Notes under the pieces: generated by a model | Seen by the model: only the letters and a program-made list of their open reading frames with translations | What the model was told of the DNA's origin: nothing | Database searches by the model: none | Part shown: piece by piece, positions 41,042 to 49,249 of the stretch | Layout: every line of letters starts with the position of its first letter | Position numbering within the stretch: position 1 is the first letter of the stretch | Program-made: the position numbers and the translations under genes | Assembly: GCA_039795165.1 (NCBI GenBank) | Contig: JBDKER010000003.1 | Span: forward strand, 124,001 to 188,000 | Reading direction: 5' to 3' | Length of the DNA stretch: 64,000 nt | DNA from: V1-33 sp039795165 | GTDB taxonomy: Bacteria > Verrucomicrobiota > Verrucomicrobiia > Verrucomicrobiales > V1-33

Positions 41042-43311
41042 AACAGAGAGCGGCAGCAGGGTTGCTGGGGGCTGTGGCCATGATGCTTCCGTCGCGGGCG
41101 GCGGAACTGCTGGTCGAAGCCGAGTCGTTTGCGGGGCATGGGGGCTGGACTCTTGACACGCAGTTCATTGAAATCATGGGGTCGCCCTACCTGCTGGCCC
41201 ATGGGCTTGGGCGTCCGGTGGCGGATGCGGAGACCCGGGTGCGCATTCCGGCGGCGGGCCGCTGGCGTCTCTTTGTGAGGACCAAGGACTGGGTTGCGCC
41301 ATGGGAAGCGCCCGGTGCGCCGGGGCGGTTTCAGTTGCGCATCAACGGAAAGCCTCTGCCTCAGGAATTCGGGACCGTGGGTGGCTGGCACTGGCAGCCG
41401 GGAGGATCCGTGGATCTGCCGGAGGGCGAGGTGACGCTGGCGCTGCATGACCTGACTGGTTTTGATGGCCGCTGCGATGCCATTTACCTGACGAATGAGG
41501 AATCGGCGGCGCCGCCGGAGACGGCAGAGTCGAGGCGGAAGCTGCTGGGCTGGCCGGCCGAGGCTCCTGAATCGGGGCCATATGATCTGGTGGTTTGCGG
41601 CGGTGGTTACGCTGGGATGAGCGCGGCGATGGCGGCAGCGCGTCAGGGACTGACGGTGGCCCTCATTCAGAATCGCCCGGTGCTTGGCGGCAATGGTTCC
41701 AGCGAGATTCAGGTCTGGGCCCAGGGTGGGACGATGCGGGGGCTTTATCCGCACCTTGGAGAGATCACGGAGGAATATGCGGACCGGGCGACGCACTCGC
41801 CGGGGATCGCGGAGGAATTCGGCGATGCCCGCAAGGAAGCCATCATCCGTGCCGAGCGGGGCATTTCCCTTTATCTCAATCACCATGTCGTGGCCGTGGA
41901 GCAGGGCGAACCGCCATCACCCGGGCACCGGGTGATCCGCAGCGTGACTGCCCTTGATACCCGGACGGGCCGGGAAACCCGTTTCCGGGGCACCTTGTTT
42001 GCCGACTGCACGGGCCACGGCACTGTCGGAGCGCTCGCGGGGGCCTCGTTCACCATGCTGGAGAAGGGCCATCTGGGGATGAGCAACATGTGGAGCTGGA
42101 AGCCTTCTCCTGCTCCGACTCCGTGGCCGGAGACCCCTTGGGCTCTGGCGCTGGAGCCGGGCGACTTCCCGCCGACTCGGCGGGCGGGCGAGTCCGGCGA
42201 TGTCTTTCACAAGGGTGAATGGTTCTGGGAAAGCGGATTCGACCGTCATCCTCTGCGGGACCTCGAACTGGTGCGCGACTGGAATCTGCGGGCCGTCTAC
42301 GGTGCCTTCGGGGCCTTGCGGAAGCATGGGAATCCCGAGGCTGAACTGGCCTGGGTGGCGGCCATGGGCGGAACGCGGGAGAGCCGTCTGCTGGAGGGCG
42401 ATGTCGTGCTGACCGACCGTGACATTGTCGAAAAGCGTCCCTTTCCCGATGGTTGTGTGCCGACGACGTGGGATCTGGATCTTCATTACCCGAAGGAGCA
42501 GTATGCGAAGAAGTTTCCGGATAACCCGTTCATCAGCCGGGCGCATTTCGGAAAGGGTGTGGACCGTGAGAATGGCTATCCCATTCCCTACCGCTGCCTG
42601 TATTCGAAGGACGTGGACAATCTCTTCATGGCGGGCCGCTGCATCAGTGTGACACATGAGGCGCTCGGCACCGTCCGGGTCATGAGAACGTGCGGCATGA
42701 TGGGCGAGGTGGTCGGTAAGGCTGCGTGGGTGGCGGTGACCCGCGGAACGACGCCGCGCGGCGTCTACCAGAGTCATCTTGAGGAGTTGAGGGAACTCTG
42801 GAAGCAGCCGGGCGGGGCGCGTCGGGATGCGTTGCGGGCTCCGCTGAAAGTGCCGGATGGCTGGGTTCCGCCGGGTGCCCCGGGGAAGCCGAAGCCGGGC
42901 CTGAAGCCGACGGCCTTTCCTGGACTGGTGGTCGATGATGACCAGGCTGAACTGACGGGTGAGTGGACGAAGGGGACGGGTCTGCCGGGGTATGTGGGGA
43001 CGGGTTACCGCTATGCGGCGGGCGGCAGCGGGGCAGTAGCGGTCTTCACGGCGAAACTGCCGTCCGACGGCGCGTGGGATGTGAGGCTGCGGTGGGTGGC
43101 CCATGAGAACCGGGCGGACAATGCGGTCTGTGAAATCAATGGCCGGAGCGTCGTGCTCAACCAGCGGAAGGCTCCGGGACGACCGGACGGATTCCACAGC
43201 CTTGGTCTAGTCACTGGCAAGGCGGGAGATGCTGTGAAGATCAGACTTTCGTCGCAAGGGGCGCGGGGATTTGTGCATGCCGATGCGCTCTGGCTGGCTC
43301 CGGTGCCGTGA
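41038..43311 (+). CDS. Secreted FAD-dependent oxidoreductase with flanking binding domains
   Basis: The ATG at 41038 overlaps the stop of the PqaA-like gene, and 757 residues follow with a signal peptide ending near SRA. About residues 23-155 are a beta-sandwich, carbohydrate-binding-like region (LVEAESFAGHGGWTLDTQF). The FAD domain begins DLVVCGGGYAGMSAAMAAAR and carries VLGGNGSSEI, FADCTGHG and the end MAGRCISVTHEALGTVRVMR. Residues from about 640 form a golvesin C-terminal-like domain (VVDDDQAELTGEW, GYVGTGYRY). Such enzymes are common in polysaccharide-degrading Planctomycetes and Verrucomicrobia, yet their substrates are not settled. It may oxidise a sugar or glycan end. Confidence 0.88.
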   Translation: MKQRAAAGLLGAVAMMLPSRAAELLVEAESFAGHGGWTLDTQFIEIMGSPYLLAHGLGRPVADAETRVRIPAAGRWRLFVRTKDWVAPWEAPGAPGRFQLRINGKPLPQEFGTVGGWHWQPGGSVDLPEGEVTLALHDLTGFDGRCDAIYLTNEESAAPPETAESRRKLLGWPAEAPESGPYDLVVCGGGYAGMSAAMAAARQGLTVALIQNRPVLGGNGSSEIQVWAQGGTMRGLYPHLGEITEEYADRATHSPGIAEEFGDARKEAIIRAERGISLYLNHHVVAVEQGEPPSPGHRVIRSVTALDTRTGRETRFRGTLFADCTGHGTVGALAGASFTMLEKGHLGMSNMWSWKPSPAPTPWPETPWALALEPGDFPPTRRAGESGDVFHKGEWFWESGFDRHPLRDLELVRDWNLRAVYGAFGALRKHGNPEAELAWVAAMGGTRESRLLEGDVVLTDRDIVEKRPFPDGCVPTTWDLDLHYPKEQYAKKFPDNPFISRAHFGKGVDRENGYPIPYRCLYSKDVDNLFMAGRCISVTHEALGTVRVMRTCGMMGEVVGKAAWVAVTRGTTPRGVYQSHLEELRELWKQPGGARRDALRAPLKVPDGWVPPGAPGKPKPGLKPTAFPGLVVDDDQAELTGEWTKGTGLPGYVGTGYRYAAGGSGAVAVFTAKLPSDGAWDVRLRWVAHENRADNAVCEINGRSVVLNQRKAPGRPDGFHSLGLVTGKAGDAVKIRLSSQGARGFVHADALWLAPVP

Positions 43312-43456
43312 ACTGGAGTTCATCACGGGATGCGGGCGGGCTGGTCCCGCGGATGGGATGGTTCGTCCCATGGCGCTGGCGGGAACGGTGTGCCGATGGA
43401 ATCATGGGCCCACACCGCCGCCATGAGGCTTCTCTGCCGGCGGGAATTCCAGACCA

Positions 43457-44767
43457 ATGACCATGCGGGACGCAGCTGATGTCGTGGACGCGCAGGACGA
43501 CGCAGGGACTCCGTTCCCGGGGCCTGCGGGGGAGTCCGTGGCTGCGGGCGAACGACCGTTTTCCGGGTGGCAGCCATTCTTCGTCTCGGTCCTTGCCCTT
43601 GCGGGGGTGTGGACGGGATTGGTTCTGCTGTTTGCGGCGCAGTTTGTGCTGACGGGTCCGCTGGAATGGAGCGAGGCACTGCAGCGGTCGGTGAGCTTCT
43701 GGCAACCGTGGCTGCTGCTGCTTCCGCTCGTGCTGCTGCTGACGCGCTGGCTGCTCTGGCGGAAGGTTCCGCTTCCAGCGAACCTGCTCGCGCATGCGGC
43801 GGGCTGCACGCTGGCAGTGCTCGTCTGCCATTGGCTCACGCCCGAACGTCTGCCGCGGGGGCCGGGCGACCGTGTTCCGGGGCAGCAGGGACCGCCGCTG
43901 AATCAAGGATCTCCCCAGGATCGCGGACCGGGACCTCCAGGCATGCGTGGAGAGCGGCCCGGACCGCCGCGGGGAATGGCGGGAGGAAGACCTGCTGCGG
44001 GAAACCCCTTTCCCGGAGGAGCCGGACGGCCAAGGGGACCGTTCGGGCCCTTCGGTTTCCGGACCGTGATTGATGCCGTGATCTACGGCGGGGTGGTCAG
44101 CGTGACCTGTGCTCTGTCTTTTCTGCGGCGTTCGCAGCAGAGGGAGCGGAGGGCACTGGAACTGGAGGCAAGTCTCGCCAACGCCCGGCTCGATGCCCTC
44201 CGCCTGCAGATCAACCCTCACTTTCTCTTCAATACCCTCAATGCGGCTGCCTCGCTGGTGCACACGCGTCCGGAGGCAGCCGATGAGATGATTCTGAGTC
44301 TGAGCGAGTTGCTGCGGGCGTCGCTGCAGGGCACGGGTACGCACGAAGTCCCGCTGGCGAGGGAAATGGAACTGCTGCGGCTGTACACGGACATCGAACG
44401 GACGCGCTTCGGCGACCGCATTTCCTTCCGCGAGGAAGTTCCTTCGGAACTGCTGAGGGCGCTTGTGCCGGCGCTGGTGCTCCAGCCGGTCGTGGAGAAT
44501 GCGGTGCGGCATGGAGTCGAGCCCCGCCCGGGTCCGGGGACGGTTACGGTGGCGGCCCGCCGGGAAGCCGATCGCCTGATCCTGTCCGTGAGCGATGACG
44601 GGGTTGGTTTTGCAGGTGGTTCGGCGGCCCGCGGCGGCGGCATTGGGCTGGCCAATACGCGGGACCGGCTGAGGGCGCTTTACGGAGGAGCGCAGGATCT
44701 CCGCATGGAAGCACTTCCGGAAGGCGGCACCCGCATTGTGATTTCCCTCCCATGGCATCTCCCCTGA
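43457..44767 (+). CDS. LytS/YehU-type sensor histidine kinase
   Basis: The 436-residue protein has about three to four membrane helices (residues 42-62, 84-104, 108-125 and 203-222). A Pro/Gly/Arg-rich low-complexity stretch of about 70 residues (131-200) lies between the third and fourth. The kinase domain starts LRLQINPHFLFNTLN with His255, followed by VVENAVRHGVE (N box) and DDGVGF with GGGIGLANTRDRL (G boxes). This is the PF06580 class, which phosphorylates LytTR regulators. It overlaps the next gene, a LytTR regulator, by 16 nt. The low-complexity region lies outside the membrane or in the cytoplasm depending on topology, and may sense or flex; its role is unknown. Confidence 0.92.
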   Translation: MTMRDAADVVDAQDDAGTPFPGPAGESVAAGERPFSGWQPFFVSVLALAGVWTGLVLLFAAQFVLTGPLEWSEALQRSVSFWQPWLLLLPLVLLLTRWLLWRKVPLPANLLAHAAGCTLAVLVCHWLTPERLPRGPGDRVPGQQGPPLNQGSPQDRGPGPPGMRGERPGPPRGMAGGRPAAGNPFPGGAGRPRGPFGPFGFRTVIDAVIYGGVVSVTCALSFLRRSQQRERRALELEASLANARLDALRLQINPHFLFNTLNAAASLVHTRPEAADEMILSLSELLRASLQGTGTHEVPLAREMELLRLYTDIERTRFGDRISFREEVPSELLRALVPALVLQPVVENAVRHGVEPRPGPGTVTVAARREADRLILSVSDDGVGFAGGSAARGGGIGLANTRDRLRALYGGAQDLRMEALPEGGTRIVISLPWHLP

Positions 44768-45519
44768 ATCTCCGAGCCGTCATTGCCGATGACGAACCTC
44801 CGGCGCGCGAACGCGTCCGTCACCTCCTGCGCAGCCATCCGGACATCGCGGTGGTGGCCGAGTGTGCGGATGGGAACGAAGCGGTGGCGGCAGTGCGGGA
44901 ACACCATCCCGATCTGCTCTTTCTCGATATTCAGATGCCGGGCCGCGACGGCTTCGGGGTTCTCGAGGCTCTCCCCAGGGAGGAATGGCCAATCGTGATT
45001 TTCATGACGGCATGGGATCAGCATGCCGTCCGGGCATTCGACGCACACGCACTCGATTATCTGCTCAAGCCCTGCAAGCCGGCGAGGTTTGCCGAAGCGC
45101 TGCAGCGGGCACGGGATCACATGGCGCGTCGGGATTCCGGTCAGGAAGCACGCCGCCTCATGGAACTGCTGGCGGATCTCAGTCAGCGCCATCTGGCGAG
45201 ACTTCCGGTGAAGTCGGGCGACCGCATTTCCTTTGTACGGGTGGCCGACATTGAGTGCATCGAGAGTGCGGGGAACTATGTGGTCGTGCATGCCGGAGGC
45301 AAGGAGCACGTGCTGCGGGAGACGCTCAGTGAACTGGAATCGCAGCTCGACCCGGCCCATTTTCTGCGGGTGAGCCGCGGGGCCATTGTGAATCTTGATC
45401 ATGTGCGGGAACTGCAGCCGCTTTTCAAAGGCGACCACGTGGTTGTGCTGCGGAGCGGGCGTACGGTGCCGATGACGCGGGGAATCCGGGAGGTTGAACG
45501 GGCGCTGCGGTTCGGCTGA
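44752..45519 (+). CDS. LytTR-family response regulator
   Basis: This 255-residue protein has a receiver domain with phosphorylated Asp59 (LLFLDIQMPGRDG) and the conserved Asp pair ADDE near 12-15. A LytTR DNA-binding domain covers about 150-250 (RLPVKSGDRISFVRVADIEC, FLRVSRGAIVNLDHVRELQP and PMTRGIRE). It is co-translated with the histidine kinase, so the two form a pair. LytTR regulators bind direct repeats upstream of targets. No LytTR-like repeat site was recognised in the nearby intergenic regions. Confidence 0.95.
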   Translation: MASPLNLRAVIADDEPPARERVRHLLRSHPDIAVVAECADGNEAVAAVREHHPDLLFLDIQMPGRDGFGVLEALPREEWPIVIFMTAWDQHAVRAFDAHALDYLLKPCKPARFAEALQRARDHMARRDSGQEARRLMELLADLSQRHLARLPVKSGDRISFVRVADIECIESAGNYVVVHAGGKEHVLRETLSELESQLDPAHFLRVSRGAIVNLDHVRELQPLFKGDHVVVLRSGRTVPMTRGIREVERALRFG

Positions 45520-45623
45520 GAGTCACCGTGGTTCCGCAGGGACGCGAGGTTGATTTCCGGGATGGGTGCTGCCATGGCGGGCGGGAGGGCATCCTTTGGA
45601 GACGTCCGGCATGCTGACGATAC

Positions 45624-46895
45624 ATGAAGCACGAGATTTCAGTCGAGAAAGCGGGACCCGCGGGCGCAGCCATGGCTGAGGCCGTGCAGACTTGTGTCCA
45701 CTGTGGATTCTGTCTGCCCGCTTGCCCGACGTATCAGGTCATGGGGCAGGAAATGGACACGCCGCGCGGTCGGATTCTGCTCATGAAGGATGTGCTCGAG
45801 GGAGTCTTGCCGCTGCCGGAAGCCCTTCCGCACACGGATCGCTGTCTGGGCTGTCTGGCTTGTGAAACCGCCTGCCCCAGCGGGGTGAAGTACCGGGAGC
45901 TGATCAGTCCTTTCCGTGAATGGACGGAGGAGCGGCGGGAAAGGTCTGCGGCCGAGCGCGTGCGGCGCTGGGTGCTGCTGAGGACGCTGCCGTATCCGCA
46001 GCGCTTCCGGGCGGCGGCCAGACTGGGGATCATGAGCCGGCCCCTGCATGCGGTGGTGCCGCGTGCGTTCCGGCCGATGCTTGATCTGCTGCCGGCTGCG
46101 CTGCCGCCTTCCGGGCGTTTGGCTCCGCTGTATCCTGCTCAGGGGAAGTGTCGGGGCCGCGTGGCCCTGCTGGCAGGCTGTGCTCAGCAGGTGCTGGCTC
46201 CAGGCATCAACGAGGCCACCATTGCGGTGCTCACCGCTGCCGGGGTGGAAGTGGTGGTGCCCCCCGAACAGGGCTGCTGCGGGGCTCTTGCCTGGCATGT
46301 GGGTGCCGGGGAGGAAGCCCGTGCCGCCGCCCGGAGAAATCTGCGGGCCTTTCCGCAGGAAGTCGATGCCATCGTCACGAATGCGGCCGGATGCGGATCT
46401 GGATTGCACGAGTACCCACTGATGCTGAAGGGATGCGCGGAGGAGGCGGAGGCGAAGGCTTTCGCACATCGTGTGGAGGACGTTTCCGTGTACCTTGACC
46501 GCATCGGTCTGCCTGAGCTTCCTGCGGTGAAGTCTCCGCTGCGGATTGCCTATCATGATGCCTGTCACCTCAGTCATGCTCAGGGGGTGAGGAGCGCACC
46601 GCGTCGGCTCCTCGGACGGATTCCCGGAGTGACTCTCTGCGAGGTTCCCGATGGAGACATCTGCTGCGGCAGTGCCGGGACCTACAACATCGACCAGCCG
46701 GAGACCGCGCGCGAACTGGGAAGGCGCAAGGCAGAGGCCATTCTGGCAACGGGTGCTTCAAGGGTAGCGCTGGGCAACATCGGCTGCCTTACGCAGATTC
46801 AGTCGCATCTGCGCGGACTGCCGGGCGCACCTGTGGTCAGCCACACCATGGAGATCCTTGCGCTGGCCATGAAGGGTCTGCTGGAGCGGGACTGA
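45624..46895 (+). CDS. glcF: Glycolate oxidase iron-sulfur subunit
   Basis: The 423-residue protein has two N-terminal 4Fe-4S ferredoxin sites, Cys24/27/30/34 (CVHCGFCLPACP) and Cys74/77/80/84 (CLGCLACETACP). Two C-terminal CCG domains follow, with GCCGALAW and CCGSAGTYN. This matches GlcF, which transfers electrons from glycolate oxidation to the quinone pool in a GlcDEF complex. No GlcD or GlcE gene is adjacent, so this subunit is separated from its partners here. It might instead serve a D-lactate or another 2-hydroxyacid dehydrogenase. It is likely bound to the inner membrane face. Confidence 0.92.
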   Translation: MKHEISVEKAGPAGAAMAEAVQTCVHCGFCLPACPTYQVMGQEMDTPRGRILLMKDVLEGVLPLPEALPHTDRCLGCLACETACPSGVKYRELISPFREWTEERRERSAAERVRRWVLLRTLPYPQRFRAAARLGIMSRPLHAVVPRAFRPMLDLLPAALPPSGRLAPLYPAQGKCRGRVALLAGCAQQVLAPGINEATIAVLTAAGVEVVVPPEQGCCGALAWHVGAGEEARAAARRNLRAFPQEVDAIVTNAAGCGSGLHEYPLMLKGCAEEAEAKAFAHRVEDVSVYLDRIGLPELPAVKSPLRIAYHDACHLSHAQGVRSAPRRLLGRIPGVTLCEVPDGDICCGSAGTYNIDQPETARELGRRKAEAILATGASRVALGNIGCLTQIQSHLRGLPGAPVVSHTMEILALAMKGLLERD

Positions 46896-46990
46896 GTGCC
46901 TGCGCCGGCTGGTCCATGGCCAGCGGGCGTCAGATGGTCAGTATGCTGGTTCGGCTTTGCATCTGGAAAGCTTTGTGCGACAATCGGCTC

Positions 46991-47911
46991 ATGCGCTGGA
47001 TATTCTGTCTGTTCGTCACGCTCATTGCGGCTGGGCGGGGCCATGCCGAGGAGAAGGTCCGCAAGCTTGAGCCGAGGTGTCTCGCGATCGAGCCAATTGC
47101 GCTGCGTTCCAGTGTCTCGCGGACCGTTCCGGGGTCGAGATTCACGGCGATTGTTCCGTCCCGCGAGGAGGAACTGGGCATTGCCCATCTGACCGCCGAG
47201 GAATTCGAGGAGGCCGGATATACCTGGAAGGAGTTTCAGGGCGAGGGGGAGACCGCCGCGGCGCGCCTTCTCGAGACCATCAATTCTGTGGTCGAGCGGG
47301 ATTCCAAGGGCAAGGCCATCAGGGCTACCCTGCGCTCAGAGAGTCATCTGACGGCGTCGGTTTTTCTCTGCAAGGAGTTCTACGCAAGGTTCAGTCGGAT
47401 TTTCGGGGAACACGTGGTCGTCCTCATGCCCGACCACTTCACGGTTTACGTGTTTGGCAGATCAGCGCCTGATTTTCAGGCGTTCGGAGCCAAGGTTGTC
47501 GAGGAGTACAACAAAGCGGTCTGGCCGTGCAGCCGCGAAGCCTTCGAAATTGGGCCCACCGGGATTCGCTGTATCGGTGCCTTCGATGATGGATCGGAAT
47601 ACGAAGAAAGCAATCTGCCTCCCGGAAGTGCCATGATCCCGATGATTTCTGCCTCCGAACCGGCGGAGAGGAGTTCCGGGACCGCTTCAGCCAGTTCCCC
47701 TGCGCCGGGGACGAAGCAGTCGAAACCAGCCACTGAGAGTCCCGGGGAAACCAAAAAAAGTCAGCAGAGGCCGGCTCCAGTTCAGCCTCCCCGGGGAAAT
47801 CCAGCGTCCGCCCTCAAGCCGTTACCCATCCCGCTTCCGCCCGCTGATGTCCAGCCCGGGGGTAAGTCTGGCACTGGAAACTCCCGTGTACCTGTCAGGA
47901 AGCGTGGATGA
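46991..47911 (+). CDS. Secreted protein of unknown function with Pro-rich tail
   Basis: The ATG at 46991 gives 306 residues with a signal peptide (MRWIFCLFVTLIAAGRGHAE). A folded part of about 200 residues, including LTAEEFEEAGYTWKEFQGE, SVFLCKEFYARFSRIFGEHV and FTVYVFGRSAPDFQAF, is followed by a Pro/Ser/Lys-rich disordered C-terminus of about 90 residues that ends basic. No domain was recognised. No gene on either side explains it, and it stands apart from glcF by 95 nt. It may be lineage-specific. Confidence 0.65.
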   Translation: MRWIFCLFVTLIAAGRGHAEEKVRKLEPRCLAIEPIALRSSVSRTVPGSRFTAIVPSREEELGIAHLTAEEFEEAGYTWKEFQGEGETAAARLLETINSVVERDSKGKAIRATLRSESHLTASVFLCKEFYARFSRIFGEHVVVLMPDHFTVYVFGRSAPDFQAFGAKVVEEYNKAVWPCSREAFEIGPTGIRCIGAFDDGSEYEESNLPPGSAMIPMISASEPAERSSGTASASSPAPGTKQSKPATESPGETKKSQQRPAPVQPPRGNPASALKPLPIPLPPADVQPGGKSGTGNSRVPVRKRG

Positions 47912-48168
47912 TCAGCATTCCCGAGAAGTCCGGGGGGTGCCAGCGACTCTGTTTCCATGCCGACGCCAGGCCCGGTTCGTACCCGCTTGGGTCCTCGGAT
48001 AAAGACCTCATTTGCAGTCGATTCTGGCGATCGGGATTCGTAAGCGCATGCGAGCCCGCCGCTGGCCGGCGAAGGGGATATCCGGACACCCTATCGTTTC
48101 TGAGAAAAGTTCCTTTGTTATAACGAAAAGAGTCGCAATTTCGTCACTTCGTGTTACAGTCCCATGAT

Positions 48169-48477
48169 ATGGCTACTCCAAAACGAACAAGGTTTTCCCG
48201 TCGGCTACCTGATCATGTGACCGATGAGCTGGTGGCGGCGCTCATGAAGAAGAAAATCTACGAGTTCAACGATTTGTTTGAAGCTGTATACGAGAATCTG
48301 AAGCTGCGGAATGCGGTGAGTGGTGGGGAGGAGATGCTTCGGTTGCGGGCTTATGAGAAGCTGCAGAATCTGGTGTCCCGTGGGATGGTCGAGAAGAATG
48401 GGAAGCAGTACCGTGGGCTGGAGAAGATCAAGGATGCGATTGCCCCGCCCCCGGTTCCGGTGGTTGCGGCCAAGTGA
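48169..48477 (+). CDS. Small hypothetical protein, possibly DNA-binding
   Basis: From the ATG at 48169 the protein has 102 residues and no signal peptide. It starts basic (ATPKRTRFSRRLPDHVTDEL) and has helices and a possible winged-helix-like end (EMLRLRAYEKLQNLVSRGMV, then KNGKQYRGLEKI). That pattern fits a small regulator, but no known family was matched. The AT-rich upstream stretch 48080-48165 contains TATAAC and could carry its promoter. An intrinsic terminator lies 35 nt downstream, so it is a stand-alone gene. Confidence 0.68.
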   Translation: MATPKRTRFSRRLPDHVTDELVAALMKKKIYEFNDLFEAVYENLKLRNAVSGGEEMLRLRAYEKLQNLVSRGMVEKNGKQYRGLEKIKDAIAPPPVPVVAAK

Positions 48478-48512
48478 AGCGTTGAGAGGTTCACTGGACT
48501 GATGAATTCATG

Positions 48513-48542
48513 CCCCGGCTGGTGATCCCGGCCGGGGTTTTT
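48513..48542 (+). terminator. Intrinsic terminator after the 102-residue gene
   Basis: A 10-bp GC-rich stem with one G-U pair (48513-48522 with 48528-48537), a 5-nt loop and a TTTTT run form a strong plus-strand terminator, 35 nt after the stop. Confidence 0.9.
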
Positions 48543-48555
48543 CGTTGATGACAAG

Positions 48556-49110
48556 GTGGAGCGCGACGAAGAAAAAGGTGCGGTTTTTCTGAAGGCAGCC
48601 TACTGGAATCGGTTGTTGTGGCTGATCACGGCTGGCTGTGGAGTGGCGGTTTTGGTGGCTGTGGTGGCCTCGGCAGCGCGGGGGCCGGCTTTCCGTTGGG
48701 TGGGATTGGCCATGGTGCTGGTGCTCGGGATCTGTGGGCTCTTCGCGGTACGGGGGTATGAGGTGTCGAGGGAGGCGGTGGTGGTGCGGCGGTTGCTGTG
48801 GCGCTGGCGGCTTCCACTTGAAGCGTTGCAGTCGGTGGAAGCGGACCCGCGGGCGATGGCTGGAAGTCTCCGCCTGTGGGGAGTGGGAGGCTGTTTTTCG
48901 TGGAGCGGCCTGTACTGGAACCGCCGCCTGGGACGGTACTGGGCGGCGGTGACGGATCCGGCGAAGGCGGTGGTGCTGCGGTGGGACCGCAAGGTGGTGG
49001 TGCTCTCACCGGACGAACCGGAGAGGTTGCTCGCTGCCGTCCGGCAGGCGGTACCGGCTGCCGGGGCGGCAGGAAACCTTGGTTTTTCAGGAGGATTTCA
49101 TCTGGACTAA
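48556..49110 (+). CDS. Membrane protein with bacterial PH-like domain
   Basis: The start is a GTG at 48556, only 13 nt after the terminator T-run. The 184-residue protein has two membrane helices at about residues 18-62 (LLWLITAGCGVAVLVAVVA and VGLAMVLVLGICGLFAVRGY). A soluble domain follows with YEVSREAVVVRRLLWRWRLP and LEALQSVEADPRAM. This matches small bacterial PH-domain membrane proteins of the bPH type in layout. Its function is unknown. How it is transcribed is not clear, since there is no room for a promoter after the terminator. Confidence 0.7.
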   Translation: MERDEEKGAVFLKAAYWNRLLWLITAGCGVAVLVAVVASAARGPAFRWVGLAMVLVLGICGLFAVRGYEVSREAVVVRRLLWRWRLPLEALQSVEADPRAMAGSLRLWGVGGCFSWSGLYWNRRLGRYWAAVTDPAKAVVLRWDRKVVVLSPDEPERLLAAVRQAVPAAGAAGNLGFSGGFHLD

Positions 49111-49249
49111 GGGAATGTGGTGGTTGCCTTTCCGGTTTCGGCTGCCGTGGAAGTGGAGCTTGCGCCCATGGCGGTTTCCTGCTTGCATCCCGGCGACCTT
49201 CCCCTTTTTCGCACGTTCATCTCAGCGCTCCCACCCTTTCCGTTTTCCG

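Noticed and set aside
43340..43420. Short ATGGGA/TCCCAT inverted repeat before the LytS-type kinase gene
   Set aside because: Only 6 bp with a 7-nt loop and no likely regulator; expected by chance in this composition.
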